DNA of 64,000 nt from assembly GCF_035222485.1 (NCBI RefSeq), contig NC_085922.1, positions 3,115,001 to 3,179,000 of the forward strand. The letters run 5' to 3'. The position numbers and the translations under genes are program-made. This document shows, piece after piece, positions 33,962 through 44,448 of this stretch. How positions within the stretch are numbered: position 1 is the first letter of the stretch; each line of letters starts with the position of its first letter. The notes beneath the pieces are model-generated. The model was not told the DNA's origin. It searched no databases and worked only from the letters and a program-made list of their open reading frames with translations. This stretch comes from Podospora pseudoanserina (Eukaryota; Ascomycota; Sordariomycetes; Sordariales; Podosporaceae).

Positions 33962-34877
33962 CTACATGAAATCATCCTCCCAATCTGACCCCCTGTCCTG
34001 GTTGCTGGACTGGGCCAGGTTCTCCTCGGTGAAGATGTCGTCGTAGGCGTGGTCCTTTTGGTATTTCTTCTCCTGGCGCTCTTTGGCGATGCGGGCTTCT
34101 TCTTTTTTCTGTTTTTATTTTTTTCCACACACACGTCAATTAACCAAGTTAAAAGAGATAGAAACGGGAGGGATGACTAACCCTCGCCAGAAAAGCACTA
34201 TGATCCCTCTTCCTCAGCTCTTTGAGTCTATCCTCCTTCTCCTGCCTCAAGTCAGGGTGCTTCTCCACCTTGGTCTTGTTGAGCCTGTTCACGATGGGGT
34301 TCTCCCTTTGGGGGATCAGGATCCGCTTGACTTTCTTCTGGTCCTTGAACGAGACCTGGCCGACGGCCATGGAGCCGTCCTTTTTCAGGTTGGACCAGGG
34401 GGTGTAGATGATGGTGATGTTGTCCTTTTTGTTGCCCTCGATCGAGTTGGCCTTTGTCAGCTGGCCGAGGTCGGTGAGGAGGGGGTCGGGGATGGCGTCC
34501 CAGGTTTGGCCTTCGGGGAGGCGGAGGTAGATGTGGGCTGAGGAGAGCTTGTCTACGTGGAACTGCCTCGAGCGTTAGCGAGGGGGTAGGCATGAGTGAC
34601 CAAGGGGTGTGGAACGTACCCTGAAGAAGAGAAAAGTATGAGGGTGAGTTCTGTAGGTAGGTAGACGAGGTCTTGGCTGGGACCGGGAACGGTAGGCGAG
34701 GCAGGCTTACCAGACATCTTCCTCCCAGCCGTGCTTGATCAGCTCTTCGTCTGTGAGATGTTAGTTTCCGTTCTTCGAACATGGACTTGAACTAACACAC
34801 TCACTTTCAAACTTGTCCTTGCCGACATAAATGTACGCCGGCGGGTCAACCACGGTCGAGGTGAAATAGTAGACCAT
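33962..34877 (-). CDS. CCDC25-like protein (NFACT-R/DUF814), with a 1-nt microexon
   Basis: CCDC25 family proteins carry the NFACT-R domain; the human protein is a membrane DNA sensor, and the fungal role is unknown. Exons are 34805-34877, 34711-34750, 34620 (one base), 34182-34562 and 33962-34108, giving 213 aa. The product begins MVYYFTSTVVDPPAYIYVGK, then [34 protein letters not shown], and SNLKKDGSMAVGQVSF. A basic coiled-coil (KHPDLRQEKEDRLKELRKRD) follows, and the tail ends DRGSDWEDDFM. The Trp in EDVWFHV needs TG from exon 2, one G from base 34620, then TTC. Both flanking introns have full signals: GTAAGC to TTCAG, and GTACGT with CTAAC to GGCAG. Without the single G the frame hits a stop at once. 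The end overlaps the PITH gene's 3' region. Confidence 0.9.
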
Positions 34878-35332
34878 TTTGACTCGATTTGCAGAGGATG
34901 ACCTAAAGAGTGTATGATATACCTGCGGCTGTAAGATCTCTGCTCGCCCTGCTGCTCAGCGTTACTCCAAAGAGAAGTGAAGAGGGAGCTCCAGAACCTC
35001 TGCAACCCAAAACCAATCAATGAATGAGAGGACCAAGTGCAGGCAGGCCACTTCAGCCTTGAAAGGGTTAGGGTTAAGGCTTATCATGCCCAATCCCCGG
35101 TAGGGGCAGATCGGTTTATCGGAGCCCGAATCCCAGTCCAGTTCGAGCTTCCCAAATTTCTCTGCTGCCGCCGCGGCCGATCGACCTTGAACCCGCGACA
35201 CCTCGCCGTCGTCGCCGCCTTTTTTTCTCACCAGGGGTTCGACGCCATAACCCCAATGCCATAATACGACGACAAGCACACCGAGAGAACCAATTGACCA
35301 ACCCCTCGAGGGTGCATCGCACAGCAACAAAA
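34878..35332. promoter_or_regulatory. Divergent promoter of CCDC25-like and uL3m genes
   Basis: This 455-bp region drives two divergent genes. A telobox-like GGGTTAGGGTTAA lies at 35065-35077, about 260 bp before the uL3m ATG; teloboxes are frequent in fungal ribosomal-gene promoters. Use here is inferred. Confidence 0.5.
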
Positions 35333-36481
35333 ATGGCCCCCCGACTGGCGCCAGCAGGCGCAGGACTCACCCTCCGACTACCCCTCCGAACAACCTCCCC
35401 GGCCTCCCTCCTCCGAACAACGCAATTCCACACTTCCACCCCCCAATCCGTAAAACTCGGCTGGTCCACCCTCCCCCCCCGCGCCAAACCAACCCGCTTC
35501 AACCAAGTCACCTCGGGCCTCCCCGCCCCCACCGCCGGCCCGGCCGCCGCCCTCAAGCGAAAAGCCCAGTCCACGCCTGTCCGCGCCGGCGTGCTGGCCA
35601 TCAAGAAGGGCATGACCGCCTTCATGGGCCTGACCGGCACACGCATCCCCTGCACCGTCCTCCAGCTCGACCGCGTCCAGACCGTCCTCAACAAAACAAG
35701 AAAAGACCACGGGTACTGGGCCGTGCAAGTCGGTTTCGGGGAACGTGACCCGAAAAACGTTGGCGCGCCGATGCTGGGGTACTACGAAGCAAAGGGCATC
35801 GCGCCCAAGGAACAACTCGCGGAATTCAAGGTCAGGGATGAGAAGGGGTTGCTGCCGGTCGGTGTGCAGCTCATGCCGGACTGGTTCTACATCGGGCAGA
35901 GGGTTGACGTGAGGAGTAACTCCCGGGGTATGGGTTTTGCGGGTGGCATGAAGAGGCATGGGTTTTCGGGGCAGGAGGCGTCGCATGGTAATTCGAAGAA
36001 CCATCGGACTATTGGTTCTGCTGGTCCTTCGCAGGGTAGCGGCAGCAGAGTGCTGCCGGGCAAGAAGATGCCCGGACGGATGGGGAACCAGAGGGTTACG
36101 GTGCAGAACCTGCCGATCCTCCTGATTGATAACGATCTTGGGATCGTGGTTGTCAAGGGAGCTGTGGCGGGGCCGAAGGGGTGCGTGGTCAAGATTCAGG
36201 ATGCGTGCAAGAAGCCGCCGCCGCCGGAGGAGCACATTGAGAAGACGATGAGGGCTTTGAAGGAGAGGTTTCCCAACGCGGAGGAGCATTTGCAGCAGGC
36301 GAGGGAGAGGCATCTCGAGCTGAAGAGGGCCAGACGGGAAAAGAGGATAGAGGAGATTTTGGCTGGGGGGTGGGAGCCGACGAGGGAGCAGGCCGAGATG
36401 ATGGAGCGGGCGGCTGCTGAGGATGGGCATGAGAGTTTGGGTGGGGAGCAGCAGCAGCAGCAGCAGCGGGCTACGTTGTAA
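35333..36481 (+). CDS. MRPL9: Mitochondrial large-subunit ribosomal protein uL3m
   Basis: uL3m builds the peptidyl-transferase region of the mitoribosome (yeast MRPL9). The gene is one exon of 382 aa. The N-terminus MAPRLAPAGAGLTLRLPLRT is an arginine-rich presequence for mitochondrial import. The uL3 fold starts near GVLAIKKGMTAFMG (about residue 90). The family signature GMKRHGFSGQEASHGNSKN, then RTIGSAGPSQGSGSRV and PGRMGNQRVTVQNLPI, lies at about 200-265; it is the loop that reaches the catalytic centre. A fungal-type charged C-terminal extension follows (about 300-382), rich in Glu, Arg and Gln and ending in a run of Gln. The start at 35333 is the first ATG in a suitable context; an upstream in-frame start at 35294 is not an ATG. 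Confidence 0.95.
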   Translation: MAPRLAPAGAGLTLRLPLRTTSPASLLRTTQFHTSTPQSVKLGWSTLPPRAKPTRFNQVTSGLPAPTAGPAAALKRKAQSTPVRAGVLAIKKGMTAFMGLTGTRIPCTVLQLDRVQTVLNKTRKDHGYWAVQVGFGERDPKNVGAPMLGYYEAKGIAPKEQLAEFKVRDEKGLLPVGVQLMPDWFYIGQRVDVRSNSRGMGFAGGMKRHGFSGQEASHGNSKNHRTIGSAGPSQGSGSRVLPGKKMPGRMGNQRVTVQNLPILLIDNDLGIVVVKGAVAGPKGCVVKIQDACKKPPPPEEHIEKTMRALKERFPNAEEHLQQARERHLELKRARREKRIEEILAGGWEPTREQAEMMERAAAEDGHESLGGEQQQQQQRATL

Positions 36482-36604
36482 AGGGGGGCGAAAGAGAGGC
36501 CTTTGGTGTTTTTGTTTGATTATTTTTGAAATGTATGATATTTACACTAAATGTACAAGTACTGGGATGCGTGAGAGTGTGCCTCTTTCACTGATGTCAT
36601 CTGA

Positions 36605-37314
36605 CTACTTCCTGAACCCCCTCTTGGCAGCAAAGCTATCACCCTCATCATCATCCAGATCAATCCCCAGCTGATCAGCCCCCGTCATGACCTTGAAGGG
36701 ATCCTCGGCTCCGTCCAGCAGGTCAATCTTCTTTCCCCCATCCATCTCCAAGCTCCACTCTGTCGTCTCAAACACGCCCCTTGGCGACGGCCTGAACGAG
36801 GCAAACCGCATGACGCCCTCCCCCTTTGTGCCCTTCACCCTGAACGTAATATCGATCCTGCCCTGGACCTGGTTGAGAGTGCCCGAGATCCAGGGGATCT
36901 GCTGCGCAAAGTAGATGTTGTCGCCGAGGTGCTCGCGGCCGACGTCCGAGGTGCGGAGGGCGTAGAGGGTGGCGCCGACGACGGGGGAGGAAAACTTTTG
37001 GTAGTTGAAGATGGCGACCGAGGCGACGCCCACGCAGAGGGCGAAGAGGGGGAGGGTTTTCATCCATCTGGAGGAGGGGAGGGCTGAATTCACACGTTAG
37101 ACTTGGAAAGAGGGAAGTGGGAATGCTATGGGGGTTACACACGGGGAAGCTCTCTGTCTGCTCTGCGCTCCATGAGGGGGCCGTCGCCTCGTTTGGGGGC
37201 TGGTATTAAGGTTCGTTTTTGTATTTGCTGCCTGAGGGGTTGTGTCCGCTGTGATATTTGGGAGGGTATCCGCCTGAAGAGGGCCGCCCTTTGTGTTAAC
37301 CTTGACAGCAGCAT
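36605..37314 (-). CDS. coa1: Cytochrome c oxidase assembly factor Coa1
   Basis: Coa1 is an inner-membrane factor that holds newly made Cox1 with Mss51 and Shy1 during complex IV assembly. Exons are 37143-37314 and 36605-37083, giving 216 aa. The N-terminus MLLSRLTQRAALFRRIPSQ is a strong mitochondrial presequence. A single membrane span, LPLFALCVGVASVAIFNY, lies at about 70-88. The Tim21-like domain follows, with NIYFAQQIPWISGTLNQVQG and IDITFRVKGTKGEGVMRFAS, typical of Coa1. A short acidic tail with DLDDDEGD ends in KRGFRK. The 59-nt intron (37084-37142) uses a GTGTGT donor and a TTCAG acceptor; the donor is slightly unusual, but the junction fits the frame. It converges on uL3m with 123 bp between stops. 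Confidence 0.88.
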
Positions 37315-38360
37315 GTTGGGAGTCGTTGTGGTTTTGCGACTGGGGTATCCGTAGAGGTTCGTTGATTCTAGCTCAAGCAAGCAAGACAGCCCACTTTGGA
37401 GAGCTCGTTCGAGGGCTTGGCGTGAAGCTTGGTAGTCATGGATTGATGCATCTTATTGGGTTATGCGAGAAAGGATATGGGGTGCATAATCGCTTTAACC
37501 GAGAGTTTCTTTCAACTACATTCACACTTCATACTTCATTTCATGGCTGAATAGCCTCGGATGGGTTTCCTTTGTTTGAAGACCCCGCAGATTTGATCAG
37601 CCACCATGGTGGGACACTTTACCGTGTCGAGGGAACCCTCCGACCGGCAAGTTAAAAAAAAAACATCCGAGAAATAGTAACGTTGGAATGCCATGGCAGC
37701 GGCACAGCGAGCGTTGTTGGGACGAAAACGAGAATTACAGTTGGAGCCGGTGATGTATGTTGTGAAACAGAGTAGGTATGGGCTAAGTCTTCGGACTGGA
37801 ATCGGCTTAGAAGGATGACTTGTCAACAAGGATGGAACGGTTTTCTTAGTAGATCTCACAAATCTACTCATCACGGGCTGTGGAAATGCCTACCATGAGA
37901 GACCAATGAAGAAGCATATTCGTTCATCTACCATCACATCCCCGTCGTCTCGCTTGTCCGCCACACGGACAAAAACTCGGTATATACGTCATCCAGGATT
38001 TCTCACTGAATCCTTCATCCCAGCTCGCACGACTACCCTCTTACACAAAAGCCCAAGCAGTTATCCAGGACAAGTCCCGCAGTACGAACCACCGAAACAG
38101 TAGATAGACTTGGTCCAGTCCACCACCGCCCGGACTAACACAGACAAAAACAATACAACCACTCACACTCTATTGTTTGTTTTCTCTCCATCTCCCAGCC
38201 AGCAAAACCCGTCTAGACCCAAGCTACCTGCCTCGCTGTGCGTTTCACTCATATACCCACCCACTTCTCACCCTCCCCAATTCCCTCCACGCATCCTCTC
38301 TGTCAACTACCGCCCGTTATTTTCAGCCCCCGGGAAGCATACCACCCCCAATTCTTCAAC
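37315..38360. other. Divergent intergenic region of coa1 and a membrane-protein gene
   Basis: This 1.05-kb region has no supported gene. The part before 38361 is CA/CT-rich, like a fungal leader. Confidence 0.65.
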
Positions 38361-39500
38361 ATGGTAGCCACCACCGCTGGCGGCTGGCTCCCCCCCCGCC
38401 TCCCAACCCCCTTTGTCTACCCATCCTCATCAGTAGGGACCTCAACCTCGTCGAGCGGTCGCGGCGGTGTCTACACCGAACTCAACAGAAGCCATTCCTC
38501 TCCCTCTCCCCACCCATCAACCCCCACGCCTGAACCTGACAACAACTCGAGGGGGTTTCTACTACCGGAATCAGAACCAAGGATACCACCCCGAAAACCG
38601 ATAATCATGAACGGCAGAGAAAAAGACCGGCATCGCAACTTCCCGCCTGCGGCGCCGAAATCGTGGATAAAGTACATTATCTTGGTCACGGTACTGCTAG
38701 CAATGGACGGGATCATCTCCCTTGCGCTCGTCTCATCAACCGTGTCTTTTCTCCATAACTACGGAAAGGGACCCTTCGAGATAGGCTACCCGTTGGGTGT
38801 GTCTGGCTTCCTGCTCTCGGGACACCCGGCCGGGTTGGTGACGAACCATGGGCATGCTGTCAATGCGGCGGGTGGGACGGCGGTGGTGGTAGTTGGGGGA
38901 GGGGGGGTGTTGGGCTTGTGGGGGTTGTGGAGGTTTCATTCGCGGGTGGGTTTATCTCTTTTATCATCACAGAAACAAGAAGGAGATGCTGACAAAAAAT
39001 AGAGAAGAAAAGACTATGCAAACTACACTCGTTCCCCACTGCCCAAGGTTTTTCAGGCCTGGGCTGTTGTTGTGGTCTTGTCGTTTTTGCTTTCGCTTGG
39101 GGCGTTGGCGTACACTTTTGTCGAGACGAGGCGGACGAGCGGGCAGAGTATTGATCCGAATGTGGCCGAGGAGTACCAGTTTCCGCGGTTGTATCCTGAT
39201 GATAGGTGGACGCCCGAGACTTGGTTTGAGGCTGTGATTGCGTTGCCGATGGAGAATTCGAGGGATGAGGAGGTGATTAGGGAGAAGCTGAGGTTGATGA
39301 GGGGGTGGAAATGGAATACTATTCCCATGTTTCTGCTTGGGTTGACATTGGTAGGGTTGGTGGTGAGGGAAGTGGTGGTGTTTGGGGGGTGGGTGTCTAA
39401 GGGGAGGAGGGTGAGGGATGAGAAGAGACAGGAGGAGTTGGGGATGGCAGGGCTGAATGGGATGAGTGGATATAGGGGAGTTGGGGATGGGCCGTTATGA
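38361..39500 (+). CDS. Four-span membrane protein, function unknown
   Basis: I do not recognise this family. Exons are 38361-38945 and 39003-39500, giving 360 aa. The first ~110 residues are polar and proline/serine-rich (PTPFVYPSSSVGTST). Four likely membrane segments follow: IKYIILVTVLLAMDGIISLAL, a glycine-rich GGTAVVVVGGGGVLGLWGLW, VFQAWAVVVVLSFLLSLGALAY, and TIPMFLLGLTLVGLVVREVVV. Between the third and fourth is a soluble loop with QFPRLYPDDRWTPETWFEAV. The intron (38946-39002) runs from GTGGGT to AATAG, restoring FHSR-RRKDYANYTR. The same strand and short gap link it to another small membrane-protein gene at 39942, though nothing shows they work together. A cytosolic N-terminus is likely. 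Confidence 0.7.
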
Positions 39501-39941
39501 GGCTCGGTACAAATAGTGGTTGATTCTTGTCTGGAATGCTCTTGTCTTTTCTGGTCGTTGAATTGCACCTTTGATCAGTCTGTTGCGTCTAGTTCTGCTT
39601 GGGCTTGACATTGTGATGAAATAACACTTTTAATTCTGTGATAATTCGACATATTCATGCACTGATCAACTTGTGGTGTCGTAAGTGCCAGATCAGAGCT
39701 GAGGATGTAGGTATGCAAATACCGAATCCTATGCCGTCTACCGGCATTTCACCTCTTATATGCCTCTATCCATCATAACTACGGGGCCGCCAAGACCAAA
39801 CGGTTGCGCAGCTGTCAACGGCAGCCACGGAAGCTTCACAGCAACTGTCATTTCACGAAGCCTTCTTCTCACCGAATCCCCAGTTTCACTCTCAACACTT
39901 CTCAACCACACACAGAAAGAATCCTCCAACCAACAAAAGAA
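39501..39941. other. Intergenic region between two membrane-protein genes
   Basis: This 441-bp region lies between genes on the same strand. No feature is recognised. Confidence 0.6.
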
Positions 39942-40646
39942 ATGCCACGAAGAACCCCCACCCCCAACCTCACCGCGCTAACCTCAAAGCTCGAATCAGC
40001 CTCAACCCGCCTCCGCAAAACCTTCAAATACACCGATGACAACAGCACCGACGATGACATCCCAGAAGTGATGGACGAGCAAGGTATTCCCCTTCCCCTT
40101 CCTTCTCCCCCACTTTATCCATTCACTAACCTCTCCCCAGAACAAGAAACCCTCATCACAACCCTCACCACCCGCAATGCCCACTCCAACACTCTCACCC
40201 TCCGCCTCCTCCTCACCCTCCCCGTCCTCTCTTCCCTCCCCTACCTCCTTTTATTCCCCACATCTCCCCCCATCTTCCCCCTTCTAGCCCTCTCCTCCCT
40301 ATCATCAACCCTCTACCTGCTGTACACCCTCCCCGTCACCTCGACAGGCTTCAACGCCCTCGACAAACCACCCCTCAGCATCCAAGGGAAGATAATCCAA
40401 CCGCCAGTTGCCAAGTCCCCGTTGGAAGAGTACCTCCCCTGGTTGAACTTGTTGCTAGTGACAGTACTAGCATTAATGGGCTTAGTGCAAGAGAAAACAG
40501 GAAAAGGTGGGGGGCCTCACCCGGTATTGCTAGGCGTGCTACCGGGCGTGGTGTACGGCGTTTGTGTTGCAACAAAAAAGACGATGGCGGGGGTGGATGT
40601 GGAAAAGGAGTTGGGCCGGTTGAGGTATGGGTATAAGGGTGCTTGA
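39942..40646 (+). CDS. Small membrane protein, function unknown
   Basis: I do not recognise this family. Exons are 39942-40083 and 40141-40646, giving 215 aa. The N-terminal ~60 residues are soluble (MPRRTPTPNLTALTSKLESA, then a DDNSTDDD acidic patch). Two hydrophobic helices follow in a hairpin (LTLRLLLTLPVLSSLPYLLL and IFPLLALSSLSSTLYLLY), then YLPWLNLLLVTVLALMGLV and VLLGVLPGVVYGVCVATK, so four spans in all. A charged end, DVEKELGRLRYGYKGA, faces the side opposite or equal to the N-terminus depending on span count. The 57-nt intron (GTATTC to CCCAG, with CTAAC) is a multiple of three without a stop, so an unspliced frame also looks intact. Confidence 0.72.
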   Translation: MPRRTPTPNLTALTSKLESASTRLRKTFKYTDDNSTDDDIPEVMDEQGIPLPLPSPPLYPFTNLSPEQETLITTLTTRNAHSNTLTLRLLLTLPVLSSLPYLLLFPTSPPIFPLLALSSLSSTLYLLYTLPVTSTGFNALDKPPLSIQGKIIQPPVAKSPLEEYLPWLNLLLVTVLALMGLVQEKTGKGGGPHPVLLGVLPGVVYGVCVATKKTMAGVDVEKELGRLRYGYKGA

Positions 40647-40990
40647 ATTTTACACATTCATACATTACATACGTCTAGAAAATTATCAAAAATATATCTC
40701 ACACACTCGCACACTCACACACTCACACACTCACACACACAAATCTTTGACAAACTGAAATATTGGTAAACCAGAAAGGCGAAAGGATAGTGAGAAATTC
40801 AAAAGTGTATGACAATGGCCAAAGCTGAGGTATCTATATGCCATGTTCCTCCAAATCCCATACCATGGCAAAGATATACACCTAAAAATACGCCAGATAA
40901 CACCACCACGACGGCCTGTCGTTTCTGCACTGTACCAACCCCCCAAAACATAACCCTGTCAACCGCCCAAAAACTACTCTTATCTCACGA
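40647..40990. other. Convergent intergenic region with CA-rich microsatellite
   Basis: The region holds a CACT/CA microsatellite at about 40700-40742. It lies between the 3' ends of a membrane-protein gene and rfc1. Confidence 0.7.
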
Positions 40991-43900
40991 TCAAGCCTTC
41001 TTAGGCCGTCCCCCAGGCTTCGCAGCCGGCTTAGCCTTGACCCTGACCGGCACATCCTCCTCCTCAGCCTCATCATCATCCATCACCACTGCCGCTGCCG
41101 CCTTCTTCTTCGCCGCCGCCGTCTTCTTCGGCGCAGCAGCCTTCTTCGGAGCAGCCTTCTTCTTGGACGCCTTGACATACTTGTCCTTGCTCAAGTCCAA
41201 CTCCTCCTCTTCATCATCCACCGGCTCCGCAATAGCCGCCTCATCATCATCCTCCTCCTCAATCGCCTCCTCCAAGTCAGGCACGTCACGGCTCATCTTC
41301 TTGGCTTGAGCAGGGAGGTTGGTCGCCCGCATAAAGGGGACAGGGTGGGAGGCTTGGTTGTATCTATCATTTTACGTTAGTATTTTGATACGAAAAAAAA
41401 AAGGGGAGGGGGGGGGGGTGTGGAGAAAGAGAAACATACATCCTCGTAAACGCCGACTTTGTCTGCGTGTCGATATTCACCTTCTCCTCGTCCTGCTCAC
41501 CCACTCCCAGCTCCTTGATAAAGTCAAAGTCTTCCCTCGTCAAGTAGTAGCTATCCATCAGCTCAATCACATCCTCCACCGCCTCCTTGCCTTCCAGCTC
41601 CAGCTTCTTCACGAGCTGGCGCCACAGCACAGGCAAGTACTGCTGGCGAATCTCATTATGATCGCCAGAAGACTTGAGACGCATGTGGGAGTGAATCTCA
41701 CGGACGTAGCGGGACAGCTTGCCGTACTTGCTGTTGTTGCCCAGCCAAGAGGTAAACGTGGGCTGAGCGCCGAACTGGCCGGCAATGTAGGAGGCCGGCT
41801 TGACGGTGCTAAAGACGGCATGAGTAGGCATCAGAGACCAGTGCTGCTGGGGACCGTGGATCATCCGGTCAACCAGATCGCCATCGCTGATGCTCTCAGC
41901 CGCCATGTCGACCAGCTCAAGATGCTTCAGGTTCTGCTCCTTTGGATGCATGCCCACGCCCCCTATAACATTGGGCTTGGCGCGCAGGTAGTTCTCCTGC
42001 ACCATCAGGTAGCTGAACTCGTGGTCGTTGAAGTACAGTTCAATCTTGTCGTTCAAGGTCGCCTTGCTGGCAGAGCTAAACATGCCACCGCCAATAATCT
42101 TTTGGCAAATGTCCCATGGCTTCAAGATGACGTGCTTCTCCCAGGCCTTGGCCATCGCCTTGGTCTGATCAAAGTCCATCGTGGTCTGGTCAAGTTTCGC
42201 CGTGGCCAGCATGTTGATGATCTGCCGGATGTCCTTCCCGCTGCCCTCAATCAAGGCGTTGACGACCGGAAGAGGCATCTTCAGACCTTCTCTGTGGCAG
42301 ATGGTCATGACACGAGAGCGAATCTGATCAACAGTCGGACGTTGGAACTTGATGTCGAAAGCAACGTGATCAAACGGCTTCATCTTTGGCAGACGGCGGT
42401 CGTTGCAAATGAGGATCATGGGCACCTCAGTCTTCTTGCAGAGTTTGGCCAGCGCACCAACACCGCCACGATCACCAGCAGACATACCATCCACCTCGTC
42501 CATGATCAGAACGATCTTCTTCTTGGCCGCATCCGCAGTTTTGCCATCGCCAGCAAAGTAGCCCAACAACGAGGTGTTGTTGACAACCTCCATGACCCCG
42601 TTCTCAACAAGCTTTTTGCTGCGGCTGTCGGAAGCATTGCTCTCAATGACATCGTACCCCTCCAGCTTGGCGGCGAGGTGGGCCGAAGTAGTCTTGCCAA
42701 TACCTGGCGGGCCAGAGATGATGACTGCTCGGTAACCACCCATGCCATCAGCACCCCTCTTTTGAAAGTCGTACTTTTTGTGCTTGGGCCAATTCTTAAG
42801 CCAACCCTGGATCCTCTCTACGTTTGCCTTGTTGCCGCAAATCTGGTTGAGGGCAGTAGGAGCGTACTTTGATGTCCAGAGTTGGGTAAGGGGTACCGTT
42901 GGCTGGGGAGTTGGAGCTGCGGTTCCACGGGCGGCAGCAGCAGCCTTGGCAGCCCTCGTCGCCTCGGCTCGCTTGATCTTTTCTTCCTCCTCCATGCGAG
43001 CAGCTTCCTCTCTGGCTTTCTGCTCCTCCTGCTCGCGCTTCTTTCTGGCGGCCTCAGACCCCTTGCCACCACCGCCACCAGCAGGCATAGTCTTAATGAG
43101 ATAGAACAGGCCTTCCTCGTCAATAGTCTTGATGTTGTGCTCCTTGATCTTCCTGAGCTTGCTGGGGCCGGCGTCGTCACCGAGGACGACAAAGTCCGTC
43201 TTGCTGCTTGGGGCGCCGGTGACCTTGCCGCCATATCGTTTGACCAGGGCTTGACCATCTTCACGGGATATTGTCTTGAGCAGCCCAGTGAAGACAAATG
43301 TCTTGCCGACAAGGCAGTCCTCCTCTCCTTCGGGAATGTCAACAGTACCAGCCAACGGAGCCGGACCAGCATTGCCACCACCGCCCTTGTTCTTGAAATC
43401 AAACTTCCAATTCGGGTCCTTCGGGGGAGCATCAGGTGCCTGAATCGTCGGAATATTGGCAAGAATGTCCTTGACATCATCCGGCTCAGCATCAGCGTCC
43501 TTCTTGGCTTTCGTGGCGCGAGGTTTCGCAGGTGCAGCCTTCTTGGGAGCGGGCTTCTTTTTGACCACCTCCTCCTCTGACTCCTCGCTGTCGGTGACTG
43601 GTGACTTTCGCTTCTTGCTCGCGGCAGAGGCAGCTGGTTTCTTGGCGACTGGTTTCTTTGGCGCAGGTTCGAAATCGTCCTCCTCAGACTCATCCTTGAC
43701 CTTCTTCACAGAACGGGAAGCAATCCGTTTGGGCTTGGGTTGTGGCTCCTCCTCGCTTTCCTCCTCTTCGTAGTCATCCTTCTTTCTCTTGTTACCTCTG
43801 ACGTCAGCGGCAAAGATGTCGTCTCCCGCGTCCTCGTCCTCGTCGTCAACAAATGCGTCGTCATCGTGGATGGTGTGCTTCTTGTAGGTGGTTACCGGCT

Positions 43901-44448
43901 TCTTCGTCTTTGGCTCAGGGGCAGGCTTGGCGGCCGGTTTGGATCGTGGGCTGGAGCGCACAGGGAGCTCGGGCGTGGGTTTGGCGGCAGCCTTCTTTGG
44001 CGTGCTCGACGTGGTAGTGGCAGCTGGTTTAGCCTTGGTGGAAGCAAAGTACTGTGATGTCGAGATTTCGGTGCCCTTGGCTTCGATCGGCGCCCTGCGA
44101 AGCGTAAGTCACAAACCGTCCAAGTATCACGATACTACAACCAAACATACGCTGCCTTTTTCCTCGGTGTGCTTCTGGTACTCCTCTTCACCCTGTCGAA
44201 ATGTCAGCTATGTCTCACGAAGAATTATCGAGGCAACCTACTCTACCACCTCCTCATCCTCATCACTGTCCTCGACGACCTTTCTCGCTTCTGGAGCAGT
44301 GTCAGCAACCCATTACTACCCTTCCGAACCCAAAGGTAAACCCACTCCCGCGCCCCTTTTTCTCCTCCTCCTTCTTCTTGGGCGCAGGCTTCGATGGCGC
44401 CGCCGCCGCACCGCCCTTTGGTGTAAAAAACGATCGAATATCAGGCAT
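40991..44448 (-). CDS. rfc1: Replication factor C large subunit Rfc1
   Basis: Rfc1 is the large subunit of the clamp loader that opens PCNA at primer ends. Exons are 44346-44448, 44242-44290, 44151-44192, 41440-44094 and 40991-41363, giving 1073 aa. MPDIRSFFTPKGG opens with a PCNA-interacting-like motif. A long acidic/basic region follows. The BRCT domain is at about 322-400 (LVGKTFVFTGLLKTISREDG). The AAA+ core has Walker A GPPGIGKTTSAH near 526 and Walker B VLIMDEVDGM near 594. The Rfc1 C-terminal domain contains KYGKLSRYVREIHSHMRLK. A lysine/alanine-rich tail ends GRPKKA. Three short 5' exons use introns of 55, 49 and 56 nt; the fourth intron carries a G-run. Two ACGCG sites lie 197-220 bp upstream of the ATG. 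Confidence 0.96.

Noticed and set aside
35065-35077. TTAGGG-like repeat considered as an internal telomere
   Set aside because: Fewer than three units, placed in a gene promoter.
35378-36430. 350-codon minus-strand frame
   Set aside because: It is the antisense shadow of the uL3m gene.
41319-42872. 517-codon plus-strand frame
   Set aside because: It is the antisense shadow of rfc1, whose conserved domains are clear.
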